NCBI GenBank assembly: GCA_949128115.1 | Contig: OX421966.1 | Span: 5,084,001-5,148,000 of the forward strand | Length of the DNA stretch: 64,000 bases | Source of the DNA: Anaspis maculata | Taxonomy: Eukaryota; Arthropoda; Insecta; Coleoptera; Scraptiidae | Direction: 5' to 3' | Shown here: positions 11,310 to 21,899 of the stretch, piece by piece | Numbering within the stretch: the stretch's first letter is position 1 | How the letters are laid out: every line of letters begins with the position of its first letter | The notes under the pieces: generated by a model | Seen by the model: only the letters and a program-made list of their open reading frames with translations | Told to the model about the DNA's origin: nothing | The model's database searches: none | Program-made: the position numbers and the translations under genes

Positions 11310-13137
11310 TAGTCCGGTGGTTAAGCGCCAAAAAAAGCTCGAACTATGCATTTTGAGCTTAAGCAATGCGCTTTTGGGGTTCGATTGGGGATACCCAAAC
11401 CTTAATTTCAAGAGTTGGAGACATCGGTGCACTCGATGCGGAGGGGGTCTGGGGGGCCCTTGAAAGTTGAAGGTGCGAGGCTTCCCACCAAATCATCATA
11501 TAACCACGTGATTCCTACTGGGAGGCCATCAAACGACTCTAACCTGTACATTGACAACATTTGTTACCATGTCCAAATAGTTCTTCACACTGAAAAAAAT
11601 TAATTCTTATGACAGATCGGAAAAAACGGTTTTTCTCAATTCTTCATTCCCACAACGAATAAACTGCCAAGTTTGGTGTCATTTTAAAGTAAACGGCATC
11701 CTCTGATTTCATTCACCGAGTCAAAATATTTGTGAGACCACCGTGCAAAGAATGGCACGCCAAGAAGAGAGCATTTTTGAGCACCTCATTTAACAGTAGT
11801 TTCTTGGCTGATACCAATCGATATGATTGATAATTTTGTCATGGATCAATAACTTGAACTCTTTTGTAACGGTAATGCATGTGAATGAAACTCGACACGA
11901 GCGTGGAGGCCTGGAAAAAATATTTTTCTCCAGCGGTCGAATTTATTTCACGCCTACTGAGCGTTAGTTTGTTGGGCTCAGGCAGGCAGCGTTTGGATAG
12001 GTTTGGAGACAAAATTTTCATATCTGTCTATGAAACTGAGTAGCATAATTCTGGAAACTGATCTGAGAATCATTAAAGATTATTTTGACGGTCACTAGGT
12101 ACCCCCATGGGGATTAACTGCACAGAGATCATGGCTGACGACGGAGGGCATTCAACTTTTAAAGTGTTATTTTCTTTTTTTCTCTACCAACCTTCAAGGT
12201 TGTTATCATTTTGTACGTGTAAGTTTTCTTATGTTTGGAGAAGAAATAATTTTATAAAAACAACCGTGAAAATGACTGTCAGAGTGGCAGAGAATAAGAT
12301 CTTGGTCGTTGAATTCCCTCCGCCGTTAGCCATCACTTCTGCAGTTAACTCCCATGTGGGTACTGACCGGCAAAACAATCATTGATGATTCATAAATCGA
12401 TTTCCAGAATTAAACTGCTCAAACTTTCAGATAGATATGGAAATTTTGCTCCCAAAGCTATCCAAACGCTCCCTACCTGAGCCCTGCAAACTGACGCTCA
12501 GTAGGCGTGAAAAAAAATTCGAGCGCTGGAGAAAATTTTTTTCCCAGGCCTTCACGCTCGTGTCGAGTTTCATGCACATGCATTACCGTTACCAAAGAGT
12601 TCAAGTTATTGATCCATGACCAAATTATCAATCATATCGATTGGTAACAGCCAAGAAACTACTGGTCAATGAGGTGCTTGAAAATGCTCACTTCTTGGCG
12701 TGCCATTCTTTGCACGGTGGTCTCACAAACATTTTGACTCGGTGGATGGAATCAGAGGATGCCGTTTACTCCAAAATGACACCACACTTGGCAGTTTATT
12801 CGTTGTCGGGATGAAGAATTGAGAAAAACTGTTTTTCCGATCTGTCATAAGAATTAATTTTTTTCAGTGTGAAGAACTATTTGGACATGGTAACAAATGT
12901 TGTCAATGTACAGGTTAGAGTCGTTTGATGGCCTCCCAGTAGGAATTACGTGGTGGTATTGTGATTTGGTGGGAAGCCTCGCACCTTCAACTATCAAGGG
13001 CCCCCCAGACCCCCTCCGCATCGAGTGCACCGATGTCTCCAACTCTTGAAATTAAAGTTGAGGGACCCCCAATCAAACCCCAAAAGCGCATTGCTTAAGC
13101 TCAAAATGCATAGTTTGAACGCTTAACCACCGGACTA
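11310..13137. mobile_element. 1.8-kb palindromic foldback element in LINE ORF2
   Basis: The ends TAGTCCGGTGGTTAAGCG (11310) and its complement (ending 13137) are flanked by a 3-bp duplication GAA (11307-11309, 13138-13140). Arms of roughly 0.8-0.9 kb mirror each other almost to the centre near 12230. Mirrored pairs include ACATCGGTGCACTCGATGCG at about 11426 and its complement near 13030. The small open frames in the arms are mirror images of each other and are not genes. A 3-bp duplication with TAG ends also occurs in the element at 55253-56215. I do not assign a superfamily. Confidence 0.88.
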
Positions 13138-13512
13138 GAAGTATACTGAGCACAATATAAAGTTGAAGCCATTTAAAGTAAATCTACAAATAATCCAATG
13201 CGGTGCCACATCAATTGTTTTGACAGAATCAGAAATGTGTCTGGGAAAAAACACCTGCAGGCCGCCACTGGCCCTTCCCCGCGAGTGGTCTCTGATTGCC
13301 GGAGAGGAGATTACTGAAAAATTTTCGAGATAAGGGGGCGCCACGCGAGTGTCTTCAGTCAGCCAAGTCTCACTTAAGCATAAAACTTCAAACTCTGTAA
13401 AAGAGGCACAAAAGGATTCAACATTGGAGAAGCCATGTACATTCCAAAAGACTATTCTTAGGGCTTGACTTAGGGTATTCTTTTTCAGTCCTGGAACAAT
13501 GTCTTCATCCAC
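13138..13512 (-). CDS. LINE ORF2, N-terminal part: APE endonuclease start
   Basis: These 125 codons begin at ATG 13512, 15 bases past the ORF1 stop, and encode the start of an AP-like endonuclease: FWNVHG with the conserved Asn, LSETWL with the metal-binding Glu, then GGLQVFF. The frame runs into the foldback element after CSVYF. The remainder resumes in frame at 11306. Target-primed reverse transcription by such proteins is established for the superfamily. The short gap to ORF1 suggests coupled or reinitiated translation, which is an inference. Confidence 0.9.
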
Positions 13513-13527
13513 TTGCGATTCGTCCTG

Positions 13528-15429
13528 CTATTGTCCAAAATCAACCCTTAGACGTTGTTGTTCCAACTTTTTTTGGTAGCAAGGGCATGCTGGGTCTCTC
13601 GCGGAGTGTTGCCTCTGTATGATTTTCATGCGCTGACAGTTGACACAGTTCAATTCTTTCGTGCAGTTTTTGGCCTCATGTTGTCTTCCACATCTGTGAC
13701 ATGTTTCTTTTTCTTGACAATACTTCATCACGTGGCCGAAGGTACAACAGCGAAAACATAACGTAGCATCCACCTTCTCAGTGACGTACAGGTTAGTTAG
13801 GTTGAGTACAATCTTGCCTCGCTTGAGAAGGTATCTGGCGATTCGTGGAGTCGTCTCAATGATCCAATTGGTCTTCGTGGGGATACGGCAGGTTTTTTTG
13901 TGAACAATCTTCATGTCACCTCGGATTGTTTCTTCATTGAAGCTATTGGCAAAGTCTTCGTTTTCAGAGATCAGTGATTCGAAGAAGTCGTTTTCACTCA
14001 TTTGCAATTGAACGCCGCAAATTTGTATGACAGGTCTTCTCAAGTTCTGATCATTGAGTGTAATTGTTTTGTCTTCTCCAATGATCTTCTTGATTTTGTC
14101 GGACTGTTCGCCATTTTGAGTTTGCAAAATTAATTTGTTTTTTCCGACTTTGATGATATTTTTCAATGTACCATCAATGTCGCGGGTTTTCATTTTCTTT
14201 TTCAAATCCGCCCATTTTGCTTCAATCTCAACTCCCTGGGCAGTTTCAATGCACAGGGAATGTAAGTTTACTGGCTGTTTGGGAGGTGACTGCCATTCTT
14301 TAGGTGGATCTGATGTCTTTGTGTTATCTTGGTATTCACCATAGGTCTTGACTAGATCAGCATAAGTAGGTATTTGCCGCTGCTGCCGTCGCTGGGAGGG
14401 CCGCTGCTGTTGCCATTGCTGCTGTTGCTGAGGTGGCTGCTGCTGTTCTACCTGCTGCTGCTGGTGTTGTATCTGCTGCTGGGGCTGAGGCTGCTGCTGT
14501 TGCTCAAGTTGTTGCTGCTGTCGGTGCTGTTGAAATTGCTGCTGCTGCTGCTGATGCTGTGGTTGCTGTTGTTGGAATTGCTGCTGCCGCTGCGGCTGTT
14601 GTTCTTGTTGCTGGCTGTAGTTTTGTGGCCGTGACAGCCCTTCCTCGAGGAATTTTTGGTTTTGTTTCAGCTGCCGTACTTCCATTTTGAGCCTAACGTT
14701 CTCCAATTCGATCTGCTTAGTACGAGAGTTGAACAGAACTAGGTTTGCGTAGATGGTTTCTCTAGCATTGGACCACTGCTGATACCTTTGGAGAGAATCA
14801 TTTGCATCCTCTGTCAAATTACACGATGTAGCTAAAAACCTTGTTGCGTCCAGCGCCTGCAGAATTTCATTTAGTAGGAATTCTTCGCTTCTTTTATGTT
14901 TTGTGGGTCCATCTTCGGTTCTAAGCTCTGGCGCCGAGACATAATGACTTTCTTCTAGCGAGTAGTCAGAGATATCACTTTTATTTATGGCCGATTGGTC
15001 TTCCTTGAGCACATCGTCAATGGCCGGTTGGTCTTCATTGTGCACATCGTCAGTGGCCGTTTGGTCTTCATTGTGCACATCGTCAATCGAAAAGTCCTCG
15101 AGCGTCGATTCATCTTCCCTACTTTTCTTCAACTGTCGGTCACACCCATCCGGAGATTCACTCGCTTGGCGTCGACCCGCCATTTTACCAATCCAGGGAA
15201 GGCAAGAGTTCGATGTCGGAGGTCCGAAGGCTCCGAAGCAAACCCAAACCGCACGCCACTGGCGGCCAGACGTAAACACAGGTGATAAACGGCGATAAGA
15301 TTTTTTCCTTTTTTGTACACAACGATCCCTCAAATTCGGCAATTCATGAAACAAATCGCGAAGACGGGCCTCAGCCACACAGCGAATAGCGAAACCACAG
15401 TTCCGTACACACTCCGCAGAATTGCCCAC
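13528..15429 (-). CDS. LINE ORF1, Gag-like RNA-binding protein
   Basis: An uninterrupted frame of 633 codons. A more natural start may be the ATG about 83 codons in (MAGRRQASESPDG), because the upstream part has odd composition. Order of features: acidic repeats with a DDVHNEDQ motif, a leucine/glutamine-rich segment, a long poly-Gln tract (residues ~270-350), a central region of RRM-like length, and C-terminal knuckles: CFRCCTFGHVMKYC (CX2CX4HX4C), CHRCGRQHEAKNC (CX2CX3HX4C) and a third CVNC...H...C. This layout is typical of ORF1 in Jockey/I/R1-type LINEs, where it packages the RNA. The poly-Gln tract gives leucine- and alanine-rich shadow frames on the + strand. Confidence 0.9.
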   Translation of the reverse strand: MGNSAECVRNCGFAIRCVAEARLRDLFHELPNLRDRCVQKRKKSYRRLSPVFTSGRQWRAVWVCFGAFGPPTSNSCLPWIGKMAGRRQASESPDGCDRQLKKSREDESTLEDFSIDDVHNEDQTATDDVHNEDQPAIDDVLKEDQSAINKSDISDYSLEESHYVSAPELRTEDGPTKHKRSEEFLLNEILQALDATRFLATSCNLTEDANDSLQRYQQWSNARETIYANLVLFNSRTKQIELENVRLKMEVRQLKQNQKFLEEGLSRPQNYSQQQEQQPQRQQQFQQQQPQHQQQQQQFQQHRQQQQLEQQQQPQPQQQIQHQQQQVEQQQPPQQQQQWQQQRPSQRRQQRQIPTYADLVKTYGEYQDNTKTSDPPKEWQSPPKQPVNLHSLCIETAQGVEIEAKWADLKKKMKTRDIDGTLKNIIKVGKNKLILQTQNGEQSDKIKKIIGEDKTITLNDQNLRRPVIQICGVQLQMSENDFFESLISENEDFANSFNEETIRGDMKIVHKKTCRIPTKTNWIIETTPRIARYLLKRGKIVLNLTNLYVTEKVDATLCFRCCTFGHVMKYCQEKETCHRCGRQHEAKNCTKELNCVNCQRMKIIQRQHSARDPACPCYQKKLEQQRLRVDFGQ

Positions 15430-15551
15430 ACGCCGGTTGCACTTTCACGGGCTTTCAAATCGGAAAAACCACCAAAAAACAACGACCAAACATGAGAGTA
15501 CCCGAAACTATGCCTGTAGTCTATCCCTATTCAAAAAAACAGGTCAGGTCT

Positions 15552-15673
15552 GTTTTTTATTTTAGGCCCCAGCCCGTAGCATCTTAATTATGGGTTTCAC
15601 ACACAACATATTATATATTTTTGAAATCACAAAAACAAGATCTTTCGACTGATGATATGTCATATTACTGTCA
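15552..15673. repeat. LINE target-site duplication, 5' copy (122 bp)
   Basis: This is the direct partner of 8092-8213, at the 5' side of the minus-strand LINE. It begins GTTTTTTATTTTAGGCCCCA and ends with CATATTACTGTCA. The MITE sequence continues from 15674. Confidence 0.88.
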
Positions 15674-16629
15674 TTTTTTGACAATCGACAGAATAGTACT
15701 TGTGATACATCATTTTGAAGCCCATAAAATTCTGAGGAGAACTGTGTTTTCATTTTTGAAATAGGGTGTCTTTTACAGCTTCTAGGGGCCTTTCAACAGG
15801 AAAAAATGTTGAATTTCAGAAATACATAATAAGTAAGTAGGTAAAGCAGGTACTTATTTTTAATGTTAACTAATGATGAATAATTATTCATTAATCACAA
15901 TGAAACAAAAAATGTCTTGAAGAAGTTGTTCGAAATGACCGCCTCCTTGTTCCTTGAATGAGAGATTCGACGATCAGTGAATTCGAGCTACCGACCCCAA
16001 CGCGATGACATCCGAGCTTGCCAGATATGACCTCCCTCGATTTTTTAATGATCTTACCTGAAAGATGAGGTGTTTATAGAATTTCCCAATAATTTGGACG
16101 ATTTGAAAATGAAATCATTAGCATTAGCTAATATAAAAAAAATTACTTATTCAGTGGCTACTTCTGTAATTGACATTTTTCCCTATTGAAAGACCCCTAG
16201 AAGCTGTAAAAAACACCCTATTTTGAAAATGAAAACACAGTTCTCCTCAGAATTTTATGGGCTTTGAAATGATGTATCACAAGTACTATTCTGTAAATTG
16301 TCAAAAAATGACATCTGTCAAAAATATTTTGACATATCATCAGTCGAAAGATCTTGTTTTTGTGATTTCAAAAATATATAATAAATTGGGCCTGAAACCC
16401 ATAATAAGGGTGCTACGGGCTGGGGCCTAAAATAAAAAACGGACGGTATAGTGCAATAATACCTAGTATCACTATATGTAGGTACTTGAGATACATTGAT
16501 ACTATAACTAAATATATACAACAATTCTTGAAAACCTGTGAGATGAATTAACTTCAGCTACAGCATTCGCTCGAAGATCTATAGGCAAACCACAGAAAAA
16601 CTGCTCGACGTAGCTTCAATGAAAAAAAA

Positions 16630-17495
16630 AAGGAAAAGATGTCAGCGAGGCTGATATCAGTGGCCATCTTAGGGAACAGAGGGTAGAGTAGATGCAGCAA
16701 GTGGGCGAGTGCGAAGTTGCCGATGGAGATGTTGAGGAACTACAGGTCTAGCTCAGATGCAGTTTTTGATAGCCATTGTACGCGGACACCTACTCCGCGA
16801 CGATGTGGTTCATGGTCTGGTTCTCAGTTCCACACTCAGAACTCGGATCTTCTACATATCCTCACTGATAGAACTGAAATCTGCATTTTCTTTGCCCTGT
16901 TCGTATCCTATTGAATCCATACTTTCCTTGGAAGGGAGAAGCTCTTCGGATCCTCTACAATCGCTCTGTTCTTGACGGCGGCTTCAGTATCCCATATTTC
17001 CTTCCAGTGTCTTTTCATCTCGAAATCTGCAGCATGGATTTTTGGCTGCAATGTTCAAAATTGGCAGCCAGAAAGTCTGGGTAGATTTGACAACTCCAGC
17101 AATGATTCTCAATGCTTGGTTAAGAATGACGTCAATGATGTTGTGTGTGTGTGCTATTCATCCAAACAGGAGCGTAGTATTCCGCTGTTGACTAGACCAA
17201 GACAATGGTGGATATCCGAAGAGTAGTGGCGTCGACACTCCATGTAGTTCTCGCAAGTCTCTGAACCAGGTTCATTCGTGTCTTCGTCTTGGCAGTGAGT
17301 CTCTCCAAGTTGATCTTGAAGGATAATGTTTGGTCGAAGGTCCCACCGAGGTACTTGGAGTGGGACTGTGCTGCAGATGAAGTCCGGCCATCAAAGCTGA
17401 CATTGAGGTGACGAACTGCTTCTGTCGTTCAGATGAATGGCTCTAGTCTCTATCTCCAGAGAGTTCGGATTCAATCCTCATTTCTGGAAGATGAC
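16630..17495 (-). pseudogene. Degenerate LINE reverse-transcriptase thumb/C-terminal remnant
   Basis: Read on the minus strand, this stretch yields RT-like text such as KYLGGTFDQTLSFKINLERL, then TKTRMNLVQRLARTTW and STAEYYAPVWMNS, typical of the region after the catalytic core in Jockey- or RTE-like elements. It has several stops and frame shifts. It is 5'-truncated, with no palm motif seen. The level of decay shows that it is much older than the LINE next to it. Confidence 0.7.
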
Positions 17496-19435
17496 AAAAT
17501 TCTGTTGGAAAATCGTAATACATATTTATTATGTGCAGAAATATCATAGTGAAAAATCACAGAATCGGCGGGTTTTTATTTTGCACATCTGTGTTATTTG
17601 TCCAAAAAGTTCGTTTTCAGTTTTGACAAAAAAATACAAGATAAAACTTTGGATCAAGTTTTCATTTTTGGCTGGTCATAATCTACTCACTGTTCGACTG
17701 AATTGGTTCAAATTCATTTCATGGCTTGTCTCTGTTGACAGAAGGGCTGGCCTAAAAAGCTAAAATTACAGAAGCCAACTTTTTTCAATCGAGTCACATC
17801 GCAAGTCAACCATTAAATTTGCCTCAATATGGCTCGAACCCGATAACAGTATTCCCAAAAATGTAAATTTGACCAAATAACACAGGGATACATTTTTCCG
17901 AATCTGCGGCCCTAGACTTTGATTTACCCAGTAATTCTTGACAAGTTTTAACAGAGGAATATTGCTGGTAAATCTAAACAAAATTGAAATCCCCTATCTG
18001 CCATTGGTCTATGTAACGTTAATGAATAACCTTATAGCGTGGAGACCTCAGGTGATAATAAGCGCCGCAAAGCAAGAGCGCCTTTCTCTGGTGGTGATTC
18101 ATGCGTGGCCCCAAGCCGTTGGTAATTTGTGGTAATTCCCTGGAATCCCGTGGCTATCCATTTAATTTGAAGAAATCGTATCCGGTGGAAATCCCGTGGT
18201 AATCCCGTGGCAATCCATCACAATCCGTTGAACGTTCTGATGTCCCAGTAATTCACCCGAGGATTCACCCCATGATCATTTGCATCTGAAGTCAACTTTG
18301 AATGAAAGAAAAGATTTACATGAACTTAAGTACTCAGACCAGAGTGTTACTCGTACTTACCTTATAAATATACAGGCAGAACCATGAATATAGCAATAGC
18401 AGAACCGAGGGCAGAACACTCAATGAAATTTTCCCAGGAATGTAAACAATTATGACACTCACCTGACATCATGACAAACAACGGCCAAGGCAACAGGGCA
18501 GCGGATATGATGCAAGGAGACGCCAGAACTGGCATTTCTTGTCAAAATTTTCTAACCTCTTTGAGCTCAGCCCGTTTTCGCGCAACTTGGTCTATGAGCG
18601 TCCGTTACACTCTAGGCAACATGGCCAACCGCGTTTTATTTTCTGCTGAATTTAAAACGTGATCGGCATATAAATAAAGATCTAAAGCACATCGTAATAA
18701 GGAAAACCAGCCTTACATACCTCGATGGTGTTTAAACAAAAAGCACTGACTTTTGGCAAATGTACTACATCACTGATGAAAGTTCAAACTGGACTTCCCT
18801 TGTGAGCCGGGAGCTCTCGTATCTATAATCGCCAACCCATTCCCCTTAGTCGCCCACGGGGTGCTACAGTACGCAGAAACATTTTATGGCTTTTAAGAAA
18901 GCGAGCATTCCAAGAGCTGCTCCCACACACATTTCGTTGGAATAGAGAAATCAATACATCGTGTTATACTTTTTTTGTGCTTGAGAGAAACTCTTTCCAT
19001 ACATCAGTCACCTCTCAAATGCTTCTTGGCAACACCATTCTGTACATATATTTCTCGGTTTGTTTTACGAGCGGCTCACCCCTCGCACCATCCAAAAGGT
19101 CAAGAGTCAACTACATTTCCAGGAAAATCTGCGCTCCCTCACACGGGGCGATCAATACCTCTAATACATTTCTAGGAAATCTCTCCCCCTGCACGACGGC
19201 GGTGCTGAGTTATAAATATTTTTCTTGGGAATTTCGCCGCCGCGCTCGGTGTCGAGAATAATTATTCTGGCGCCGGAATTTATTGATTCTTCTCGCGCTG
19301 ATGCTTATTAAACGAAGTGCGACAATTTAACAAAAATATTATTATTGTCGGCCACCACAAAATATGTCATACAGTAGTGCCATCGTGCACCTCAGGACCT
19401 CCTTCACGCTTCTTAAGAAGCACTAATTGCGAATA
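17496..19435. other. Intron DNA; short CCCGTGG-type tandem motif
   Basis: No gene is recognised. Between about 18120 and 18230 the sequence repeats variants of GTGGTAATCCCGTGGCAATCC, a short degenerate tandem array. The rest shows no clear inverted ends or coding bias. Confidence 0.4.
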
Positions 19436-19861
19436 TACAGGGTGTTTCAAAAATAAGTGAAAAATATAAGCCTTCAATCAAAATTTTGCAAGAGTAACTT
19501 TTTTTGCAAATTAAACAAGGAATTTAGAAATGTAGTCAGTTTTGAAAAATCTCAAGGAGCGTAGAAAGTGGGGGGGGGGAGGGGGCTACCCCCCACTATC
19601 TACGCCACTGGGCATTTTGGTTCAAATACGCCATCATTGTTCAATAGAGACGTATTTCAGGAACACCTGGTTGCAATTTGGATAAAATCGCCCCAGCCGT
19701 ATTGAAGTGATGAATAAAAAACGAATTAAAAAATTGAACTTTGAAGGCCTGTTACTTTTTTCAGGGGCACTTTTAAAAAATATGAAATAGCACAATCTTC
19801 ATATTTTGAAAATCTGGATCTGGGGTGGAAAAGATGGCACTTATTTTTGAAACACCCTGTA
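19436..19861. mobile_element. TACAGGG-ended MITE, 426 bp
   Basis: The ends TACAGGGTGTTTCAAAAATA and its complement (CTTATTTTTGAAACACCCTG, then TA) bound a non-coding unit. It contains an inverted GGGG tract pair near its middle. It belongs to the same broad TACAGGG group as 876-1913. Confidence 0.75.
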
Positions 19862-20494
19862 TGTCGCCGATATAATTTTTTGGATCACAAAAACGGAGTC
19901 CTGTGCTGCAACGGCTTGGCGATGTAGGCCAATTTCTCCACAAATTCGTCTGTATAGTAGGTGCATCACCCAAGGAACCTTGCGACCCCGTGTTAATTAT
20001 TTGGTCGTAGGTAGTCATTCCCTGACGACAATGACTAAAGTAACTAGTTGATAATGTCATAGGCGTGAAAATTTTTTTGATTCATGAAATTTTCTGATAA
20101 AATATAACTCGTGCAATGAAAATGCATCTATAATTTTTGACAAATCTTCACTCATGCAACTTAATAAACTGGAAAAGGCACTCGTGCACTACGTGCACTC
20201 AACTTGCAACTAAACTTGCATTCGTGCACATTTTCCAAAAATTAACGATAATTTTCATTGCACTTGCTATAATACTACTGAAAATTGCACGAAAATGTAT
20301 CACACAGATTGAAATTCAGAACATGAAAGTTGAAAAAAACTATACCTACTAAACAGAGAACATAAGGAAGTGCTAAGTCAACGACACACGGGCGATGACG
20401 ATTGTCACAATAAAAGTATCAGTAAAAAAAACTGCCTCGATTTTGCCGCCCCCAAAATTTTGCCGCCCTAGGCCTAGTCCTCGTTGGCCTAGGC

Positions 20495-20640
20495 GTTAAT
20501 CCGGCACTGCTCTTATAGCTTCTGCGCCACTGATTGGATCCTTTCAAAATTTGGCAGATTGATCTTTGTCATTAGGGCGAATTTTGCAAAATGGTATATA
20601 GGTTTTCGTCATATTTTGACGACATCTACAAAGAGACTGC
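20495..20640. repeat. Inverted counterpart of the 4364-4690 arm
   Basis: The reverse complement contains GTCGTCAAAATATGACGAAA and CCAAATTTTGAAAGGATCCA, both close to the arm at 4364-4690. It stands about 180 bases before the exon B acceptor. Confidence 0.55.
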
Positions 20641-20823
20641 AATTGAAATAAGTATGTAGGTATCTAAACAACCATGAAGACAAAATTCAAATCGGTTGAG
20701 ACAATCCAAAATTATATTCTCTTAAAAAGGGGCAAAATTTTCGATAGGTACCGACATGACCTTTTTCTGTACTTCGTCGTCTTTTCCTTTTGTTCCTCAT
20801 CAAAACGCTCAATTCTTTCGCAG

Positions 20824-21109
20824 CCGCGGCGAACATCAACCAGCGCGAAGCCGAATACGCGGCTCAAGACGATTCCTACACAGACCTGCACACCAACATG
20901 ATGGTGTCCGCCGACGCCGCATACCAGAAACTCTTGGAACAAGCGCAGTACATGCGTGATTTCGGGAACTCTTCGCCGGCCCTGACGGCTTCGGTACCCA
21001 CCACCAGTCCCAGAGCCATACCCAGTCCCAGACGGGCACCCGCTAGCAGCGCCGCGGCCGAAGAACAAGAAGAAGAACAACAAGTATCGCCCAGAACACC
21101 CAGTCCGAG
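20824..21109 (+). CDS. Host gene, internal exon B
   Basis: A pyrimidine tract and TTCTTTCGCAG precede position 20824. The exon opens with two bases that complete the codon left by exon A, and ends CCGAG|GTAGGT at 21110 with two bases of a codon left over, which matches exon C. It codes for about 95 residues: a helical, charged segment (INQREAEYAAQDD, then AAYQKLLEQAQYMRDF) followed by a Ser/Pro/Ala-rich tail ending SPRTPSPR, typical of proline-directed phosphorylation sites. An in-frame TAG follows the donor, so reading must leave here by splicing. The intron before it is about 16.5 kb. Confidence 0.82.
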
Positions 21110-21899
21110 GTAGGTACCTGCAAGTTATCCGAAAGCTCTTGTCCCAGAAAGGTCCCAGTTCCTTCGGTTTCCCTTTGAATTCTCAGACGTGTCTTTCGCG
21201 ATTAGTAAGTAGGTAAGCATGTACAGACTTTCTGATTTATATGCGATGCAATGGGACCCGGTAGCTAAGAAATATTGAAGAAATATTCGAAAAAAATATT
21301 GATATAATATTAAAACAACAGATTCATTTATATAGGGGAAATAATTAAATTGAATACTTATTAATATTCAATTTGAATATCTATCTCGAATTAGCTGCAT
21401 TACATAATTTACATATATTGAATATTCAAATCGAATATTAAGAATTGTTTCAAACTGGTTCAAAGTTGAATATTAAAATTCTAAGTTGTTTCAGTCACGT
21501 CACGTATTTGTTGTTTTGAAAAAGTTTTCATTTGACACTTATTCCTAGGAAAACCCTCATCGTCAGAAAACCATCTGAAGAATGTACACTTTATACATTT
21601 GTTGAATATTAGAACAACTTAGAATTTATACTGTCAAAGCCACAGATGGACCAATTTTACATGAATATTCAAAATCATTATTGGGTGGAACATATTCATA
21701 TTTTTATTGCAAACTATATAATTGGAAAACATTATGTGTAATAATATTAAACTTGAAAGTTTCTCATTTTTAATTAACATTACAATGAATCATAAATAAT
21801 CTTCATTCTTCTTGGATTATCCATTGGAGGAAACTCTTTTATACTGGACTGGAAAAGTTGTCTACGTCAAGTGATGGGTATCTATTTTATGAGTATTTG

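Larger units (their letters stand above)
8214..15551 (-). mobile_element. Full-length LINE retrotransposon (two ORFs)
   Basis: A non-LTR element on the minus strand: 5' leader (15551 down), ORF1 (15429-13528), ORF2 (13512 to 8319, interrupted) and a short 3' region ending in a (TTGAA)n-type tail at 8214-8240. It is flanked by 122-bp direct copies of the target at 8092-8213 and 15552-15673. Without the 1.8-kb insertion it is about 5.5 kb. An APE endonuclease, an RT with YADD, three Cys/His knuckles in ORF1 and a Cys/His motif near the ORF2 end place it in the Jockey/I/CR1/R1 superfamily; I do not assign a clade. Near-intact frames and the tail argue for a recent insertion. Confidence 0.9.
8082..16450. 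mobile_element. Palindromic MITE interrupted by a LINE
   Basis: Ends are TATACCGTCCG at 8082 and CGGACGGTATA ending at 16450. The left arm is 8082-8213 continued at 15674-15805; the right arm is about 16178-16450. Arms match over some 260 bases, including the stretch GGCCCCAGCCCGTAGC. Without the LINE and its extra target copy the element is about 0.9 kb and non-coding. The TA at each end suggests a TA-targeting family, but this is inferred. Confidence 0.8.

Noticed and set aside
11307..11432. ATG at 11432 as the start of the LINE ORF2
   Set aside because: The first ~41 codons lie in the inserted foldback element. The native endonuclease start is at 13512, with frame continuing at 11306.
14374..14690. 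Leucine-rich and alanine-rich frames on the + strand
   Set aside because: They are the complement of the poly-Gln tract of LINE ORF1.
4364..20640. One single 16-kb element spanning the whole first intron
   Set aside because: The end arms are related, but they could be separate insertions of the same family. Without a duplication I only report the arms.
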